Positions 29,046-38,837 are shown, counted from the first letter of the stretch. The stretch: 64,000 nucleotides of DNA from Labilithrix sp. (GCA_019637195.1 JAHBWA010000016.1:34562-98561), one strand, 5' to 3'. A program made the numbers and translations. The notes: generated from the letters alone by a model not told the origin.

Positions 29046-30233
29046 TCAGGGCAGCGGGATTCGGACGATCGTGCCAGTGCTCCCGGCGTCGCCGGCGGCC
29101 TTGCCGCCGACGTACGCCCAGCCGTCGGCGATCGCGAGGCCGGAGGGCTCGTCGATGCCGGTGAGCCGACCTACGACCGTCGCGGTCCCGCCGGCGCGCG
29201 GCACCCTGCGCAGCGAGCGATCCGCCCCGCCGACGAAGTAGATGACGTCGCCGCGTCGGGCGTACAGGCCCGGGGCGACGTCGGGGGCGGCGAACGCCAC
29301 GTCGTCGCCGCTCTTCGCCAGGAGGAAGAGGCCGAAGCGCCGGTCGATCATCCCCGTCCCGAGGAGCTCGTCGCCGTCGTCGTCGATGTTGTTGAGGCCT
29401 GGTCCGCGGAGCGTGACCTCGCGCGCGGCGCCCTTCGCGAGCGGGAGCGTGACGACCTTCGCGCGGTCGAGCGCGCTGCTCGTGGCGACGTACAAGCTCG
29501 AGCCGTCGGTGGTCATCGCCATCGCGTGGCCGTCGTGCTCGCCGACGCGCGTGAGCGCCTTGTCGGTCACGCGAGAGACCGCGAAGTGGCTCGAGTCGAG
29601 GTTCTCCGCCACGAAGAGCTCGCCGCCCGCGGCGACGAGCGTGACGAAGGAGCCGGCGCGGACCGTGCGGACGCTGCACGGGACCTTCGCCGGCGAGCAC
29701 GCGAACACGCCGCGCGCGACCGCACCGGCATCGGGCGCGATCGGGAGCGGGCCGCCGCCGTCGAGCCAGACGAGCTCGTTGCCGGAGAACGCCAGGCGCG
29801 CCGGAGTCTCCCGCCCGGTCGCGAGGTCCTCGTGGTCTCCGCCGTCGCGCGGGACGCGGCCGATCGCGCGCGCGAGCGCGTCGGCGAAGTAGACGTGCGT
29901 GGCGTCGACGACGAGCGAGCGCGGCTTGCCGAGGCCGCGGGCGATGACCGAGGCCGCGGGCGCGTCGGCGCTCGGGGACGCGCCGGCGGAAGGCGCCGCG
30001 CTGGCGGAAGGCGCCGCGCTGGCGGAAGGCGCCGCGCTGGCCGGTACCCCAGCGTCGTCGTGGGGCTCGGCGCGCGGAGCGCGTCCGCAGTCGGAGCAGC
30101 CGGACGCCCAGCCTCCCGCAGCGATCGCGAGCGCGGCGGCGCCGGGCGTGATCGCGCGCCGGACGCCGATCCCGCCGCGCGTCGAGGGAGGGAGGGGCTC
30201 GGCCACGCGCGCTCGCGCGTCGGGGCGATGCAT
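29046..30233 (-). CDS. Beta-propeller lipoprotein with Ser/Ala/Pro repeat linker
   Basis: 395 residues from ATG 30233. Lipobox ASGC (Cys46) after a long lead (about 25 residues precede the hydrophobic core), then a low-complexity linker of three identical SASAAP units, then repeats resembling NHL/PQQ-like propeller blades: RSLVVDATHVYFADALA, ARLAFSGNELVWLDG, HAMAMTTDGSSLYVATSSA, SGLAIADGWAYVGGK. Similar propellers appear in the first two genes of this window. It follows the DUF4412-like lipoprotein by 16 bases and so closes the pckG operon. Function unknown. Confidence 0.82.
   Translation of the reverse strand: MHRPDARARVAEPLPPSTRGGIGVRRAITPGAAALAIAAGGWASGCSDCGRAPRAEPHDDAGVPASAAPSASAAPSASAAPSAGASPSADAPAASVIARGLGKPRSLVVDATHVYFADALARAIGRVPRDGGDHEDLATGRETPARLAFSGNELVWLDGGGPLPIAPDAGAVARGVFACSPAKVPCSVRTVRAGSFVTLVAAGGELFVAENLDSSHFAVSRVTDKALTRVGEHDGHAMAMTTDGSSLYVATSSALDRAKVVTLPLAKGAAREVTLRGPGLNNIDDDGDELLGTGMIDRRFGLFLLAKSGDDVAFAAPDVAPGLYARRGDVIYFVGGADRSLRRVPRAGGTATVVGRLTGIDEPSGLAIADGWAYVGGKAAGDAGSTGTIVRIPLP
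29986..30039 (-). repeat. 18-bp tandem repeat, three perfect copies, in coding sequence
   Basis: GCGGAAGGCGCCGCGCTG at 29986, 30004 and 30022 (plus strand). It encodes the SASAAP linker units of the propeller lipoprotein just after its lipobox. Perfect identity points to recent slippage or unequal exchange; copy number may vary between strains. Confidence 0.95.
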
Positions 30234-30249
30234 GCTCGGAGCTCCCGTC

Positions 30250-31119
30250 TCAGCGCGCCTTCGGCGCGACGTTGGGGGTGCCGGGGAAGCTCGGCAGGCC
30301 GCCGAGCCCGCCCATCATCGCGGCCATGTCGACCACGCGATAGTCGGGCGGGACGACGAAGCGCGCGTCGTCGAGCTTCTTCTTGTCGACCTTCGTGGCC
30401 TCCATCCGCGTCTCCTCGGCGCCGGCGGCGTCGAAGGTGACGGCGCGGAGCGGGAAGCGGTTCGCCTCGCTCGCGACGGCGGCCAGGGTGAGCTCGGGCG
30501 AGGACCACCCGAGGTCGCCGAGGTCGACCCACGTGATGCCCTCGGCGACGCACACCTCGGTCCGCTTGCCGTCCGCGATGACGTTCCAGACGTCGCACGA
30601 GTACCCGGCGACGACGTCCTTCTTGCCGGTCTTGTCGATCTTCGGCGGCGCGCTCGGCGCGCCCTTCGGGACGTTCGGCAACCCCGGGATCGGCCCCTTC
30701 GGCAGGTTCTTCACCTTCTCGAGGTCGATCAGCATCGCCATCTTCTGAGGCGGCACGAGGATGAAGCCCTTCTTCGCCGGCGGATCGAGGAGGATCGCTC
30801 CTCCCTGCGCGAGCGCCGGGGTCTTGCTCGGGGTGCCGACGAGATCGACGCGGTAGCGAGGCTTCTTGATCCCCATGACGATCTGGCTGGGCCCGTCGAC
30901 CGGCGCCTTGCCCTTGGTCGTGATGGTCGAGGTGATCTCGCCCTCGAAGTCGGAGCCGAGGAACGACAAGAGGCCGCCGGCGCCCGGCGCGGGCGCCGCG
31001 GCGCCCGCGTCGTCGCTCTTGCCGACGGCCGCCTTGAGCTTGTCGCAGCTGGTGGAGAGGGCGCCGAGCGCGAGGCACCCGACGAGCACCGCCGCGCGCC
31101 TCGCGTGCGCGGCCGGCAT
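30250..31119 (-). CDS. DUF4412-like lipoprotein
   Basis: 289 residues. Lipobox LSTSC (Cys25) after [20 protein letters not shown]. The mature part begins FEGEITSTITTKGKAP and has YRVDLVGTP, GFILVPPQKMAMLIDLE and VVAGYSCDVWNVIADGKRTE, which resembles the DUF4412 family (periplasmic, probably ligand-binding, function unknown). Its ATG overlaps the pckG stop by one base (TGATG), so it is translated from the same mRNA as PEP carboxykinase, an odd pairing. The family assignment is from memory and moderate. Confidence 0.75.
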   Translation of the reverse strand: MPAAHARRAAVLVGCLALGALSTSCDKLKAAVGKSDDAGAAAPAPGAGGLLSFLGSDFEGEITSTITTKGKAPVDGPSQIVMGIKKPRYRVDLVGTPSKTPALAQGGAILLDPPAKKGFILVPPQKMAMLIDLEKVKNLPKGPIPGLPNVPKGAPSAPPKIDKTGKKDVVAGYSCDVWNVIADGKRTEVCVAEGITWVDLGDLGWSSPELTLAAVASEANRFPLRAVTFDAAGAEETRMEATKVDKKKLDDARFVVPPDYRVVDMAAMMGGLGGLPSFPGTPNVAPKAR

Positions 31120-32930
31120 CAGCCGTGGCCGCCCTTGACCGCCTCGATGCGCGCGAGGAGCAGCTCCTTGTGGAGCTTCAGCGCGCGGGGCATCGCCGGG
31201 CCGATGTTCTCGAAGAACTCGGTGTACGAGGAGACCTCCTTCTCCCACTCGTCGAGGTCGATGTGCGTCGCCTCGTCGACCTTCTCGTGCGGGATGTCGA
31301 GGCCGGAAAGATCGAGATCGCCGGCCTTCGGCACCCAGCCGAAGAGGGTCTCCTGGCCGCCGACGCGGAGCCGCGCGCGGTCGACGATCCACTTGAGGAC
31401 GCGCATGTTCTCGCCGAAGCCCGGCCAGAGGAACTTGCCGTCCTTGCTCTTGCGGAACCAGTTCACGAGGAAGAACTTCGGCGGCTGGGTGAGCGCCGAC
31501 TGCATCTGCAGCCAGTGCTGGAAGTACTCGCCCATGTTGTAGCCGCAGAAGGGGAGCATCGCGAACGGGTCGCGCCGGACGACGCCGACCTTGCCGGTCG
31601 CCGCCGCGGTCGTCTCCGAGCCGAGCGTGGCGCCGAAGAAGACGCCGTGCATCCACGAGAAGGCCTGCATGACGAGCGGGATCGTCGTCGCGCGGCGGCC
31701 GCCGAAGATGATCGCGCTGATGGGCACGCCCTCGGGATCGTCGTAGAAGCGCGAGAGGCACGGGTTGTTGGTCGCCGGCGCGGTGAAGCGCGCGTTCGGG
31801 TGGGCCGCCTTCTCGGTCGACTTCGGGCTCCAGTCGTTGCCCTTCCAGTCGATGAGCTCCGGCGGGACCGGGCCGTCCTTGCCCTCCCACCAGACGTCGC
31901 CGTCCGGGGTGCGCGCGACGTTCGTGAAGATCGTGTCGCGCATGACCGTCGTCATCGCGTTCGGGTTCGACTCGTAGCTCGTCCCCGGCGCGACGCCGAA
32001 GTAGCCGAACTCCGGGTTCACCGCGTAGAGGCGACCGTCGTCGCCGACGCGCATCCAGGCGATGTCGTCGCCCACGGTCCAGATCTTCCAGCCCTTGAAG
32101 CGCTTGGGCGGGATCATCATCGCGAAGTTCGTCTTGCCGCAGGCGCTCGGGAAGGCCGCCGCGACGTAGGTCATCTCGCCCTCGGGGCTCTCGACGCCGA
32201 GGATGAGCATGTGCTCGGCGAGCCAGCCCTCCTTCTTGCCGAGGTAGCTGCCGATGCGGAGCGCGAGGCACTTCTTGCCGAGCAGGACGTTGCCGCCGTA
32301 GCCCGAGCCCACGGACCAGATCGTGTTGTCCTGCGGGAAGTGGCAGATGAAGCGGCGCTCGGGGTTGCAATCGAGCGTCGAGTGGAGACCGCGGTTGAAC
32401 TCGTTCGACGCGCCGAGCATGTCGAGCGCGATCTTCCCCATGCGGGTCATGATCCGCATGTTGAGCGCGACGTAGATGCTGTCGGTCAGCTCGATCCCGA
32501 CCTTCGACATCTTCGAGCCGGCCGGGCCCATGATGTACGGGACGACGTACATCGTGCGGCCCTTCATCGAGCCCTCGAAGAGCTTGCCGAGCTTGGCGTA
32601 CGCGTCCGCGGGCGCCATCCAGTTGTTCGTCGGCCCGGCCTCGTCCTTCGTCGGCGTGCAGATGAAGGTGAGCTGCTCGACGCGCGCGACGTCGTTCGGG
32701 TTCGAGCGGTGGAGGAAGCAGCCCGGGAGCTTCTCGGGGTTGAGCGGCTCGAGGATCTTCTGCGCGACGGCGGCGTCCTCGAGTCGCTTCTTCTCGTCCA
32801 CGCTGCCGTCGCACCACACGATACGCTCGGGCTGCGTGAGCGCCGCCATCTCGGCGACCCATTTGAGGAGGTGCTCGTTCTTCGTCAGCGGTTTACCGGA
32901 CGGATCCTGCGGGGCGGCGGAAGCACTCAT
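31119..32930 (-). CDS. pckG: Phosphoenolpyruvate carboxykinase (GTP)
   Basis: 603 residues, typical of the GTP-dependent class. Converts oxaloacetate and GTP to PEP, CO2 and GDP, the first committed step of gluconeogenesis. Seen: [45 protein letters not shown] (kinase-1a P-loop with the reactive Cys of the family), [11 protein letters not shown] (kinase-2), and the mobile lid region near [13 protein letters not shown]. Start at ATG 32930; a farther in-frame ATG exists but the chosen one matches the family N-terminus. It heads a three-gene unit with two lipoproteins and diverges from the hydratase gene across about 270 bases. Confidence 0.97.
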   Translation of the reverse strand: MSASAAPQDPSGKPLTKNEHLLKWVAEMAALTQPERIVWCDGSVDEKKRLEDAAVAQKILEPLNPEKLPGCFLHRSNPNDVARVEQLTFICTPTKDEAGPTNNWMAPADAYAKLGKLFEGSMKGRTMYVVPYIMGPAGSKMSKVGIELTDSIYVALNMRIMTRMGKIALDMLGASNEFNRGLHSTLDCNPERRFICHFPQDNTIWSVGSGYGGNVLLGKKCLALRIGSYLGKKEGWLAEHMLILGVESPEGEMTYVAAAFPSACGKTNFAMMIPPKRFKGWKIWTVGDDIAWMRVGDDGRLYAVNPEFGYFGVAPGTSYESNPNAMTTVMRDTIFTNVARTPDGDVWWEGKDGPVPPELIDWKGNDWSPKSTEKAAHPNARFTAPATNNPCLSRFYDDPEGVPISAIIFGGRRATTIPLVMQAFSWMHGVFFGATLGSETTAAATGKVGVVRRDPFAMLPFCGYNMGEYFQHWLQMQSALTQPPKFFLVNWFRKSKDGKFLWPGFGENMRVLKWIVDRARLRVGGQETLFGWVPKAGDLDLSGLDIPHEKVDEATHIDLDEWEKEVSSYTEFFENIGPAMPRALKLHKELLLARIEAVKGGHG

Positions 32931-33204
32931 ACGGCCGTCTTTACCGCAGCTTTCGGAGCGACGCATCTCCCTTCCGTGGCCGCGAGAAGCTCGACCGACG
33001 ATGCGGCGTGTTTTCCCTGCTGCAGCGTCCGCTTCCGCCGAGCGAGCGTCTCGCGCCGCGCGTGATTCCACGCGCCCGAGGCGCGACACTCAGGCATGCG
33101 TTGCGAAGCGCGCCGAGGCCGAGCCGTCGCGCGTCCGAGGGTTCGTCGCGCGTCGTGACGCGGGGGTTCGCGCGTGCGCGCGCCTGCGCTATCGGTCGAC
33201 GCCG

Positions 33205-33903
33205 ATGCACACGATCATCCTCTCAGGCCCCGGGAAGAACGCGCTCTCGACCTCGCTGATGGCGCGGACGCTCGCGGCCGTCCGCGAGGCGAAGCACGAG
33301 CCGATCTTCTTGACCGGCGACGGCGACGCCTTCTCCGCAGGGCTCAACCTGAAGGAGCTGTCGAACCTCGACGTCGCGGGGATGACGACCTTCCTCGAGA
33401 CGCTCGAAGAGCTCGTCAAGGCGCTCTACGAGCACCCCGCGCCGGTGGTCGCCTGGGTGAACGGGCACGCCATCGCGGGGGGCTGCGTGCTCGCCCTCAC
33501 CGCGGACGTCCGCGTCATGACGGGCCGCGCCGGCGCGCGCATCGGGCTCAACGAGGTCGCGCTCGGGCTCCGGTTCCCGCCGCTCACGTTCGCGATGGCG
33601 CGCGCGCGCCTGACCGCGCCCGCGCTCGAGCGCGTGCTGCTCGAGTCGGCGCTGTACGAGGTGGACGACGCCCGCGCGCTCGGGCTCGTCGACGTCGTCG
33701 GAGAGGAGTCGGTCGCGCGCGCGACGCTCTCGACGCTCGCCTCCCATCCGCGCGACATCTACGCGGCGACGAAGCTCCTGCTCCGGCCGCGGCTCGAGGT
33801 CGCCGACGCCGATCTCCGGCGCTTCCGCGAGGACACGATCCCGTACTGGGCGTCGCCCGAGCGGCGCGCCGCCCTCCTCTCGGTGCTCGATCGCCGGCGC
33901 TGA
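33205..33903 (+). CDS. Enoyl-CoA hydratase/isomerase family protein
   Basis: 232 residues. Crotonase-fold signatures are present: DGDAFSAGLNLKELSNLD (oxyanion hole strand) and WVNGHAIAGGCVLALTADVR (second oxyanion-hole Gly). ARIGLNEVALGLRFPP follows. The Glu in LNEVALGL occupies a position used in catalysis by many members. It acts on a CoA thioester, but hydratase and isomerase activities cannot be told apart. Shorter than classic EchA (about 258). Monocistronic; the start at ATG 33205 has no obvious Shine-Dalgarno. Its 3' end, including the stop, is duplicated just downstream. Confidence 0.85.
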   Translation: MHTIILSGPGKNALSTSLMARTLAAVREAKHEPIFLTGDGDAFSAGLNLKELSNLDVAGMTTFLETLEELVKALYEHPAPVVAWVNGHAIAGGCVLALTADVRVMTGRAGARIGLNEVALGLRFPPLTFAMARARLTAPALERVLLESALYEVDDARALGLVDVVGEESVARATLSTLASHPRDIYAATKLLLRPRLEVADADLRRFREDTIPYWASPERRAALLSVLDRRR

Positions 33904-33935
33904 GTCGGTTGCTCGATCGCCGGCGCTGAGCCGGC
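33884..33935. repeat. 21-bp direct duplication over a stop codon, with hairpin
   Basis: TGCTCGATCGCCGGCGCTGAG occurs at 33884-33904 and again at 33910-33930. The first copy carries the TGA of the hydratase gene. The second copy extends into a hairpin, GCCGGC (33919-33924) with GCCGGC (33930-33935) around GCTGA. It lies between convergent genes. Confidence 0.9.
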
Positions 33936-33952
33936 GGCGCGGGCGAAGCGAA

Positions 33953-35710
33953 TCACGGCGAGCCGGCGCGGACAGCGCGGGCGGCGCGCTCGATCGACCG
34001 GACGACGCTCGCCTCGTCGCCGAGGCCGCCATACCGGTGGCGAGCGTAGCCGAGCAGGGCCTCGCTCGCGTCGCCCGCCCAGCGCGCGTCGACGGTCGCG
34101 AGCCTCCGCGCGAAGGCCTCGAGCGGCTCGGACTCGTCGCGCGCGTGGCCGGCGCCCGCGAGGGCGTCGGTGAGCCGGTCGAAGCACGGCAGCGGCCGGT
34201 CGTCGGTCTGCGCGCCGCGCAGCCGTCGCCTTCGCGCGCGGACGCGTCCCCCGAGCCAGCGCGCGCCCGCGAGGACCGCCGCCACGCCCGCGAGCACGCC
34301 CGCCGTGCCGAGCAGCCCGAGCGCCGTGAGCGCGGCGACGACGCGCTCGAGCGCGATCGCGACGAGGTCGCCGGCGTGGTCGAGCGCGCCGGCGCCGCGG
34401 CCGAACGACTCGCTCGCGGGCGTCGGATCCCAGCCCCGCCACGCGCCGTCGACCCACGCCTCGACCCACGCGTGAGCGTCGCGATCGCGCACCACCGCGC
34501 GCCCGGTGATCGGGTTGACCTCGGTGACGCGGTAGCCGCCGACCACGCGCGCCGGGATCCCCTGCGTACGCGCCATGAGCACCATCGCGGACGCGAACAT
34601 CTCGCAGTGGCCCGCGCGGTGGACGGTGACGAAGTCGACGACCGGATCGACGCCGGACGTGCGCGGGACGGCGAGCGAGTACTCGAACCGCCCGAGCTCG
34701 CGCGAGATCGCCTCGAGCTTGCCCTGCGCCGTCGGCGCCGAGGCGGTCCAGCCCGCGGCGACCGGCGCGAGCGAGCGCCGCGCGGCCTCGGGGACGTCGA
34801 GGTCGATCGGCGTCGGCGGCAGGACCGGCGCCGGGGGTACCTCGCAGTCGCCGGTGCGGAGCGAGAGGGTCGGCGGTGAGTCGCCGCGAGCCCGGCGAGC
34901 GACGCCGAACGCGTCGATCTCGACGCTTCCCGACGCCACGCGAAGGTCGCAGGCGCCGGCCGGCAAGAACCAGCGCATGTCGTTGCCCTCGGGCGCGCCG
35001 CGGACGAGCGCCATGTGCGTGGTCGCGGTCGCGCGCGATCCCGCGGCCGCCACGGAGTGCCGCCTGCCTCCGTGCTCCGTCATGATCCAGTACGGCGGCG
35101 CATAGCGATCGTAGACGGCGCCGCGGAGGTACTCGGGGCGCGGGCCCTCGATCCGCATCACGATCGCGTCGCTCTGGAGCATCCCGCGCGTCGAGCCGAG
35201 GACCATCGTCGTCGAGAACGCCGTCGCCTCCTCACCGTCGACGCCCAGCATCGCGCTGATGCGCTGCTCGATCCTGGCGGCCACGCGCGGCATCCCGACC
35301 ACGAGGCTGGCGGTGACCGCGGCCGTGACGCCGGCGAGCAGGACGAGGGCCGTCAGCGTGCTCCGCGCCGGCGCGCGCGCGTCCGCGCCGCCGGTCGAGC
35401 TCCCCGCCACGCGCGCGGCGCGCATCGACGAGAAGCTCGCCAGCAACAGGACCGCGCAGGCGGCGCCGTACGGGAGGCCGGCGTCGACCTGTCCGGCGGC
35501 GGTCACCGCGCCGATCGCCGCCACCACCGTCGCGCGCGAGCGCACGCGGCGGCGCTCGAGCAGCGCCGCCGTTCCCCACGACACGACGAGGCACCCGATC
35601 GCGATCGCGCGCGCGGTCGCGCCGAGCGGGCGCGTCGCTCCGACGAGGCCGACCACGGCGGTCGCGCCGAGCGCCGGCACGAAGCGGAGCACGAGCGGCG
35701 GCGTCACCAC
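33953..35710 (-). CDS. Transglutaminase-like membrane protein (TgpA type)
   Basis: 585 residues. Several N-terminal transmembrane helices (LVLRFVPALGATAVVGLVGA through LLASFSSM and LTALVLLAGVTAAVTASLVV). A periplasmic domain of the transglutaminase superfamily follows, with catalytic Cys in AGHCEMFASAMVL, His in DRDAHAWVEAW and Asp in WDPTP. One more helix near residue 460 and a cytosolic C-terminal tail complete it. Start GTG 35710 or 35707, overlapping the DUF58 stop by a few bases. Third gene of the moxR-DUF58-transglutaminase operon; the triad is widespread and its substrate is not known. Confidence 0.93.
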   Translation of the reverse strand: MVTPPLVLRFVPALGATAVVGLVGATRPLGATARAIAIGCLVVSWGTAALLERRRVRSRATVVAAIGAVTAAGQVDAGLPYGAACAVLLLASFSSMRAARVAGSSTGGADARAPARSTLTALVLLAGVTAAVTASLVVGMPRVAARIEQRISAMLGVDGEEATAFSTTMVLGSTRGMLQSDAIVMRIEGPRPEYLRGAVYDRYAPPYWIMTEHGGRRHSVAAAGSRATATTHMALVRGAPEGNDMRWFLPAGACDLRVASGSVEIDAFGVARRARGDSPPTLSLRTGDCEVPPAPVLPPTPIDLDVPEAARRSLAPVAAGWTASAPTAQGKLEAISRELGRFEYSLAVPRTSGVDPVVDFVTVHRAGHCEMFASAMVLMARTQGIPARVVGGYRVTEVNPITGRAVVRDRDAHAWVEAWVDGAWRGWDPTPASESFGRGAGALDHAGDLVAIALERVVAALTALGLLGTAGVLAGVAAVLAGARWLGGRVRARRRRLRGAQTDDRPLPCFDRLTDALAGAGHARDESEPLEAFARRLATVDARWAGDASEALLGYARHRYGGLGDEASVVRSIERAARAVRAGSP

Positions 35711-36993
35711 GCCAGCGTCTCGCCCCGGTGGATCGCCGCGGCGAGCTCCCCGTCGACGACGAGCGTCGTGCAGACGAGCCCGCGGTCGCGCAGCTCGCGC
35801 TCGAGCCGGCGCTGCTCCGAGTCGGCGGGCGCGCTGGGGACGATCGCGATCACCGTCGAGAGCAGGGCGAGCTGCGGCTCGAGCCGTCGGGCGAGCCGCC
35901 GCGCGTCGAGCTTCGGCCCGGGGGCGGCCACCGCGAGCAGCTCGAGCGCTTGGTCGAGCCAGCCGAGGCTCCGCCCCACCGTAAGATCGTGGACCGTCTC
36001 GCCGACCACGAGGACGTCGATCAGCGCTTCGCCTCGCGACAGGTGCGCGACGACGCCCGCCGCGAGCTCGACGGCGGCCTCCAGCTGGTCCGGATCACGC
36101 GTGCTCGTGTCGAGCACCACGCCGACGCGCGTGAAGTACTCCTGCTGGTACTCGCGGACCGCGGGCTTGCCCGTCCGCGCCCAGGTCCGCGCGTGGAGGT
36201 CGCGGACCGCGTCGCCCGGGCGGTACGGCCGCACGCCGAGGAGGTCCATCGACTCTCCGGCCTTCGACGCGAGCGCGACGCCGCCGGGCTGGTGCTTCGT
36301 CGCCAGGGCGATCGGCACGCGCGCCACGTTCGCGATCCGCGGCACGACGTGGACCTTGACGCCGTCGCTCGCGACGCGCGGCCCGCACGCGAGGCCGAGC
36401 GGGGCCACGCGCGCCGCGGTGAACGGGTCGAGGTGGTGGAGCCCGCGCGCGACGAACCGCGCGCGCATCGTCGCGGAGGCCGTCCCCCCCGGGCCGACGG
36501 TGAGCTCGTCCGGCGGCGGGCTCGTCCAGCTGCCGTCCCAGGTGAGGAACGGTCCGCGGACGCGGATCGCGATCGGCGCGACCTCGGCGCCGGCGTCGCG
36601 GTGACACGTGACCGTGAACGTGACCTCCTCGCCCACGGTCACCCGGCGCGGGACGGACACCCGTACCGCCGCGCGCTCGAGCCGGAGGGCGCGCGCGGCG
36701 GCGAGCGAGCCGACGACGAGGCCGACGAGGATCGAGAAGACGAGGTAGGCGCTCGTCCGCTGGGGGTCGGCCGAGAGCGCGCCGACGACGAGCGTGACCA
36801 CGAGCACCATGCGCCCCTCGTCGGTGAGCGAGCCCCACAGGGCGATCGCGGGCGCGAGCGCCCGCCCCAGTCGACCCGTGCGGAACCGGTCGCGCTCGGT
36901 CTTGGTCTTGGGAATGAGGATGTGGTTGAGGCGGGCGAGCCTGCGTCCGTTCAGCACGCCGTCCGCGGTCCTCGACTCGAAGCGGGTGCGCAT
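35704..36993 (-). CDS. DUF58 domain protein
   Basis: 429 residues with two membrane helices near the N-terminus (MVLVVTLVVGALSA, YLVFSILVGLVVGSLAAA). The family signature is GVRPYRPGDAVRDLHARTWARTGKPAVREY. The following part (RVGVVLDTSTRDPDQLEAAV) is the VWA-like segment in which a degenerate MIDAS is expected. DUF58 proteins are thought to work with a MoxR ATPase in assembly or activation of envelope complexes. 12 bases separate it from moxR and its stop overlaps the next gene. Confidence 0.93.
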   Translation of the reverse strand: MRTRFESRTADGVLNGRRLARLNHILIPKTKTERDRFRTGRLGRALAPAIALWGSLTDEGRMVLVVTLVVGALSADPQRTSAYLVFSILVGLVVGSLAAARALRLERAAVRVSVPRRVTVGEEVTFTVTCHRDAGAEVAPIAIRVRGPFLTWDGSWTSPPPDELTVGPGGTASATMRARFVARGLHHLDPFTAARVAPLGLACGPRVASDGVKVHVVPRIANVARVPIALATKHQPGGVALASKAGESMDLLGVRPYRPGDAVRDLHARTWARTGKPAVREYQQEYFTRVGVVLDTSTRDPDQLEAAVELAAGVVAHLSRGEALIDVLVVGETVHDLTVGRSLGWLDQALELLAVAAPGPKLDARRLARRLEPQLALLSTVIAIVPSAPADSEQRRLERELRDRGLVCTTLVVDGELAAAIHRGETLAW

Positions 36994-37005
36994 CGGACGG
37001 CTCGG

Positions 37006-37920
37006 TCAGGTGGGGACGCGGACCTCGCGCGCCAGCTCGGCGAGGACGTCCGCGGCCGAGACGCCTCCGTAGCGCGCCTCCGTCGTGAGCTGGACGCGGT
37101 GCGCGAGCACGGGCCCGGCGAGCGCGTGGACGTCCTCCGGGCTCACGTACGCGCGCCCGTGCAGCAGCGCCCGCGCCTGGGTCGCCCGGAAGAAGGCGAG
37201 CGCGCCGCGCGGGCTGATCCCGCGCTCGAGCGCGGCGGCCTGCCGGGTCCGGTGCACGATCTCGAGGAGGTACTCGCCGACCGGCTCCTTCACCTCGACG
37301 TCGCGCACCTCGCTCTGGATGCGCACGATCTCGTCGCGGTCGCAGACCGGCTCGACCGCGGCGAGCGGATCGACCGTACGCCGCGCGTAGAGCATCGCGA
37401 GCTCCGCCCGAGAAGACGGATACCCCACGCCGATGCGGAGGAGAAAGCGATCGAGCTGCGCCTCGGGGAGAGGATACGTGCCCTGGTAGTCCGACGGGTT
37501 CTGCGTCGCGACCACGAAGAACGGAACGGGGAGTGCGCGCGTCACGCCGTCGACCGTCGCCTGCGCCTCGTTCATCGCCTCGAGGAGCGCCGACTGCGTC
37601 CGCGGCGAGGCGCGGTTGATCTCGTCGGCCAGGAGCACGTTGGTGAACACGGGCCCCTCGTGGAACGAGAGCGTGCCGTCGCGCGGGCTGAGGATCTGCG
37701 AGCCGAGGATGTCGGTCGGCAAGAGGTCCGGCGTGAACTGCACCCGCGTGAACGTCACGTCGAGCGCGCGCGCGAGCGCCTTGGCGAGCGTGGTCTTCCC
37801 GACGCCCGGCACGTCCTCGACGAGCACGTGGCCGGCGCCGAGGAGGCCCACCAGGAGGAGCTCGATGACGTCGTCCTTGCCGGACATGACGCCGCGGAGC
37901 GCGGCCCTGAGGCGGTTCAT
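37006..37920 (-). CDS. MoxR-family AAA+ ATPase
   Basis: 304 residues. Walker A VEDVPGVGKTTLAKAL (about 35-50), Walker B LLADEINRASPRTQSALLEAM, sensor 1 VATQNP and the MoxR signature QGTYPLPEAQLDRFLLRI. C-terminal lid ISPRGALAFFRATQARALL. MoxR ATPases act as chaperones with VWA-domain partners; here the partner is the DUF58 protein encoded next. First gene of the operon. ATG 37920 is preceded by a short divergent intergenic region. Confidence 0.96.
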   Translation of the reverse strand: MNRLRAALRGVMSGKDDVIELLLVGLLGAGHVLVEDVPGVGKTTLAKALARALDVTFTRVQFTPDLLPTDILGSQILSPRDGTLSFHEGPVFTNVLLADEINRASPRTQSALLEAMNEAQATVDGVTRALPVPFFVVATQNPSDYQGTYPLPEAQLDRFLLRIGVGYPSSRAELAMLYARRTVDPLAAVEPVCDRDEIVRIQSEVRDVEVKEPVGEYLLEIVHRTRQAAALERGISPRGALAFFRATQARALLHGRAYVSPEDVHALAGPVLAHRVQLTTEARYGGVSAADVLAELAREVRVPT

Positions 37921-38019
37921 GGTCGCACCGGTGCTCGACACGTACCTCGAGCATAAACCCCGCCTGCGGTGCGAATGAGTGGAAATGACATCCGATCCGT
38001 CCAACACTGTCGGGACGTC

Positions 38020-38772
38020 ATGGCTGGGAAGTGCTGGGCTCTTCGGCGGGTGGTCGTGCTCGCGCTGTTCGGCGCGGGGTGCTCGACGGCGAGCGGCACG
38101 CAGCCGAGCCGGCCGGTCGCCGCCGCGTCGCCCCCGCGGGACGACGGCAAGTCCGCGCAGGGAGGGACGGGCGGCACGAGCCACTCGGCTGCGCTGGAGC
38201 AGCTGAAGGTCGCGCCGATCGCCTCGAAGTCCGACAAGCAGGGCTCGGTCCGCGTCCCTTTGCCCGACGCCGAGCACTGGACCAGGGTGCGCTTCCTCAC
38301 GCTGAAGAGCCTCGTCGGCTTCCGCTACGGGAAGGACCACCACGCCATCTTCGCGGCCTTCGTCACGCACGTGGACGACAACTCCGTGCAAGGTGCATGC
38401 AATAAGAGCTTCGAGCAGTGGGCGACGCCGTGGGTCGAGGCGTTCGAGGTCGAGCTCGAGCACGATCCGCCGGTGGCGTTCGCGTGGAGCGCGCCGTCGC
38501 CGCCCGGGGCCGATCCGCCGGTGAAGCGGATCAGCATCGTCGACGTGGACCCCGTGCACGCGAAGACGGCGACGGTGCTGGCGCGTGAGTCGTACGAGGC
38601 CGCGTGGGCCGCTTACCCCGCGTGGGGCGACAAGGCGTGCCTCGTGATGGGCGTCGCCGTGCCCGCGCGCGACGATCCCCAGCGCGCGCGGGAGGTGCGG
38701 GATCGTTTCCTCCAGGAGGTCTTCCCCAAGATCGTGGTGACCGGTCACGAGGAGCCGAAGGAGCGGTTCTGA
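38020..38772 (+). CDS. Putative lipoprotein, unknown
   Basis: 250 residues from ATG 38020 (MAGKCWALRRVVVLALFGAG, lipobox GAGC, Cys21). In-frame ATGs at 37969 and 37975 would add a polar lead and are less likely. A Ser/Pro/Gly linker precedes a folded domain with RFLTLKSLVGFRYGKDHHAIFAAF and WATPWVEAFEVELEHD. No family recognised. Divergent from moxR. Confidence 0.7.
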   Translation: MAGKCWALRRVVVLALFGAGCSTASGTQPSRPVAAASPPRDDGKSAQGGTGGTSHSAALEQLKVAPIASKSDKQGSVRVPLPDAEHWTRVRFLTLKSLVGFRYGKDHHAIFAAFVTHVDDNSVQGACNKSFEQWATPWVEAFEVELEHDPPVAFAWSAPSPPGADPPVKRISIVDVDPVHAKTATVLARESYEAAWAAYPAWGDKACLVMGVAVPARDDPQRAREVRDRFLQEVFPKIVVTGHEEPKERF

Positions 38773-38794
38773 GCGGCGCGCGTCCTCGCGCCGC
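38773..38794. terminator. GC hairpin between convergent lipoprotein gene and xth
   Basis: GCGGCGCG (38773-38780) pairs with CGCGCCGC (38787-38794) around CGTCCT, directly after the stop codon. No T-tract. Confidence 0.5.
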
Positions 38795-38837
38795 GACCGC
38801 CGCTGCGTGACGTCCCCGCGCGCCCGGGCGTGAGCGT

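Noticed and set aside
27108..30440. 1110-codon open frame on the plus strand
   Set aside because: Runs antisense across two lipoprotein genes with clear signal peptides on the minus strand.
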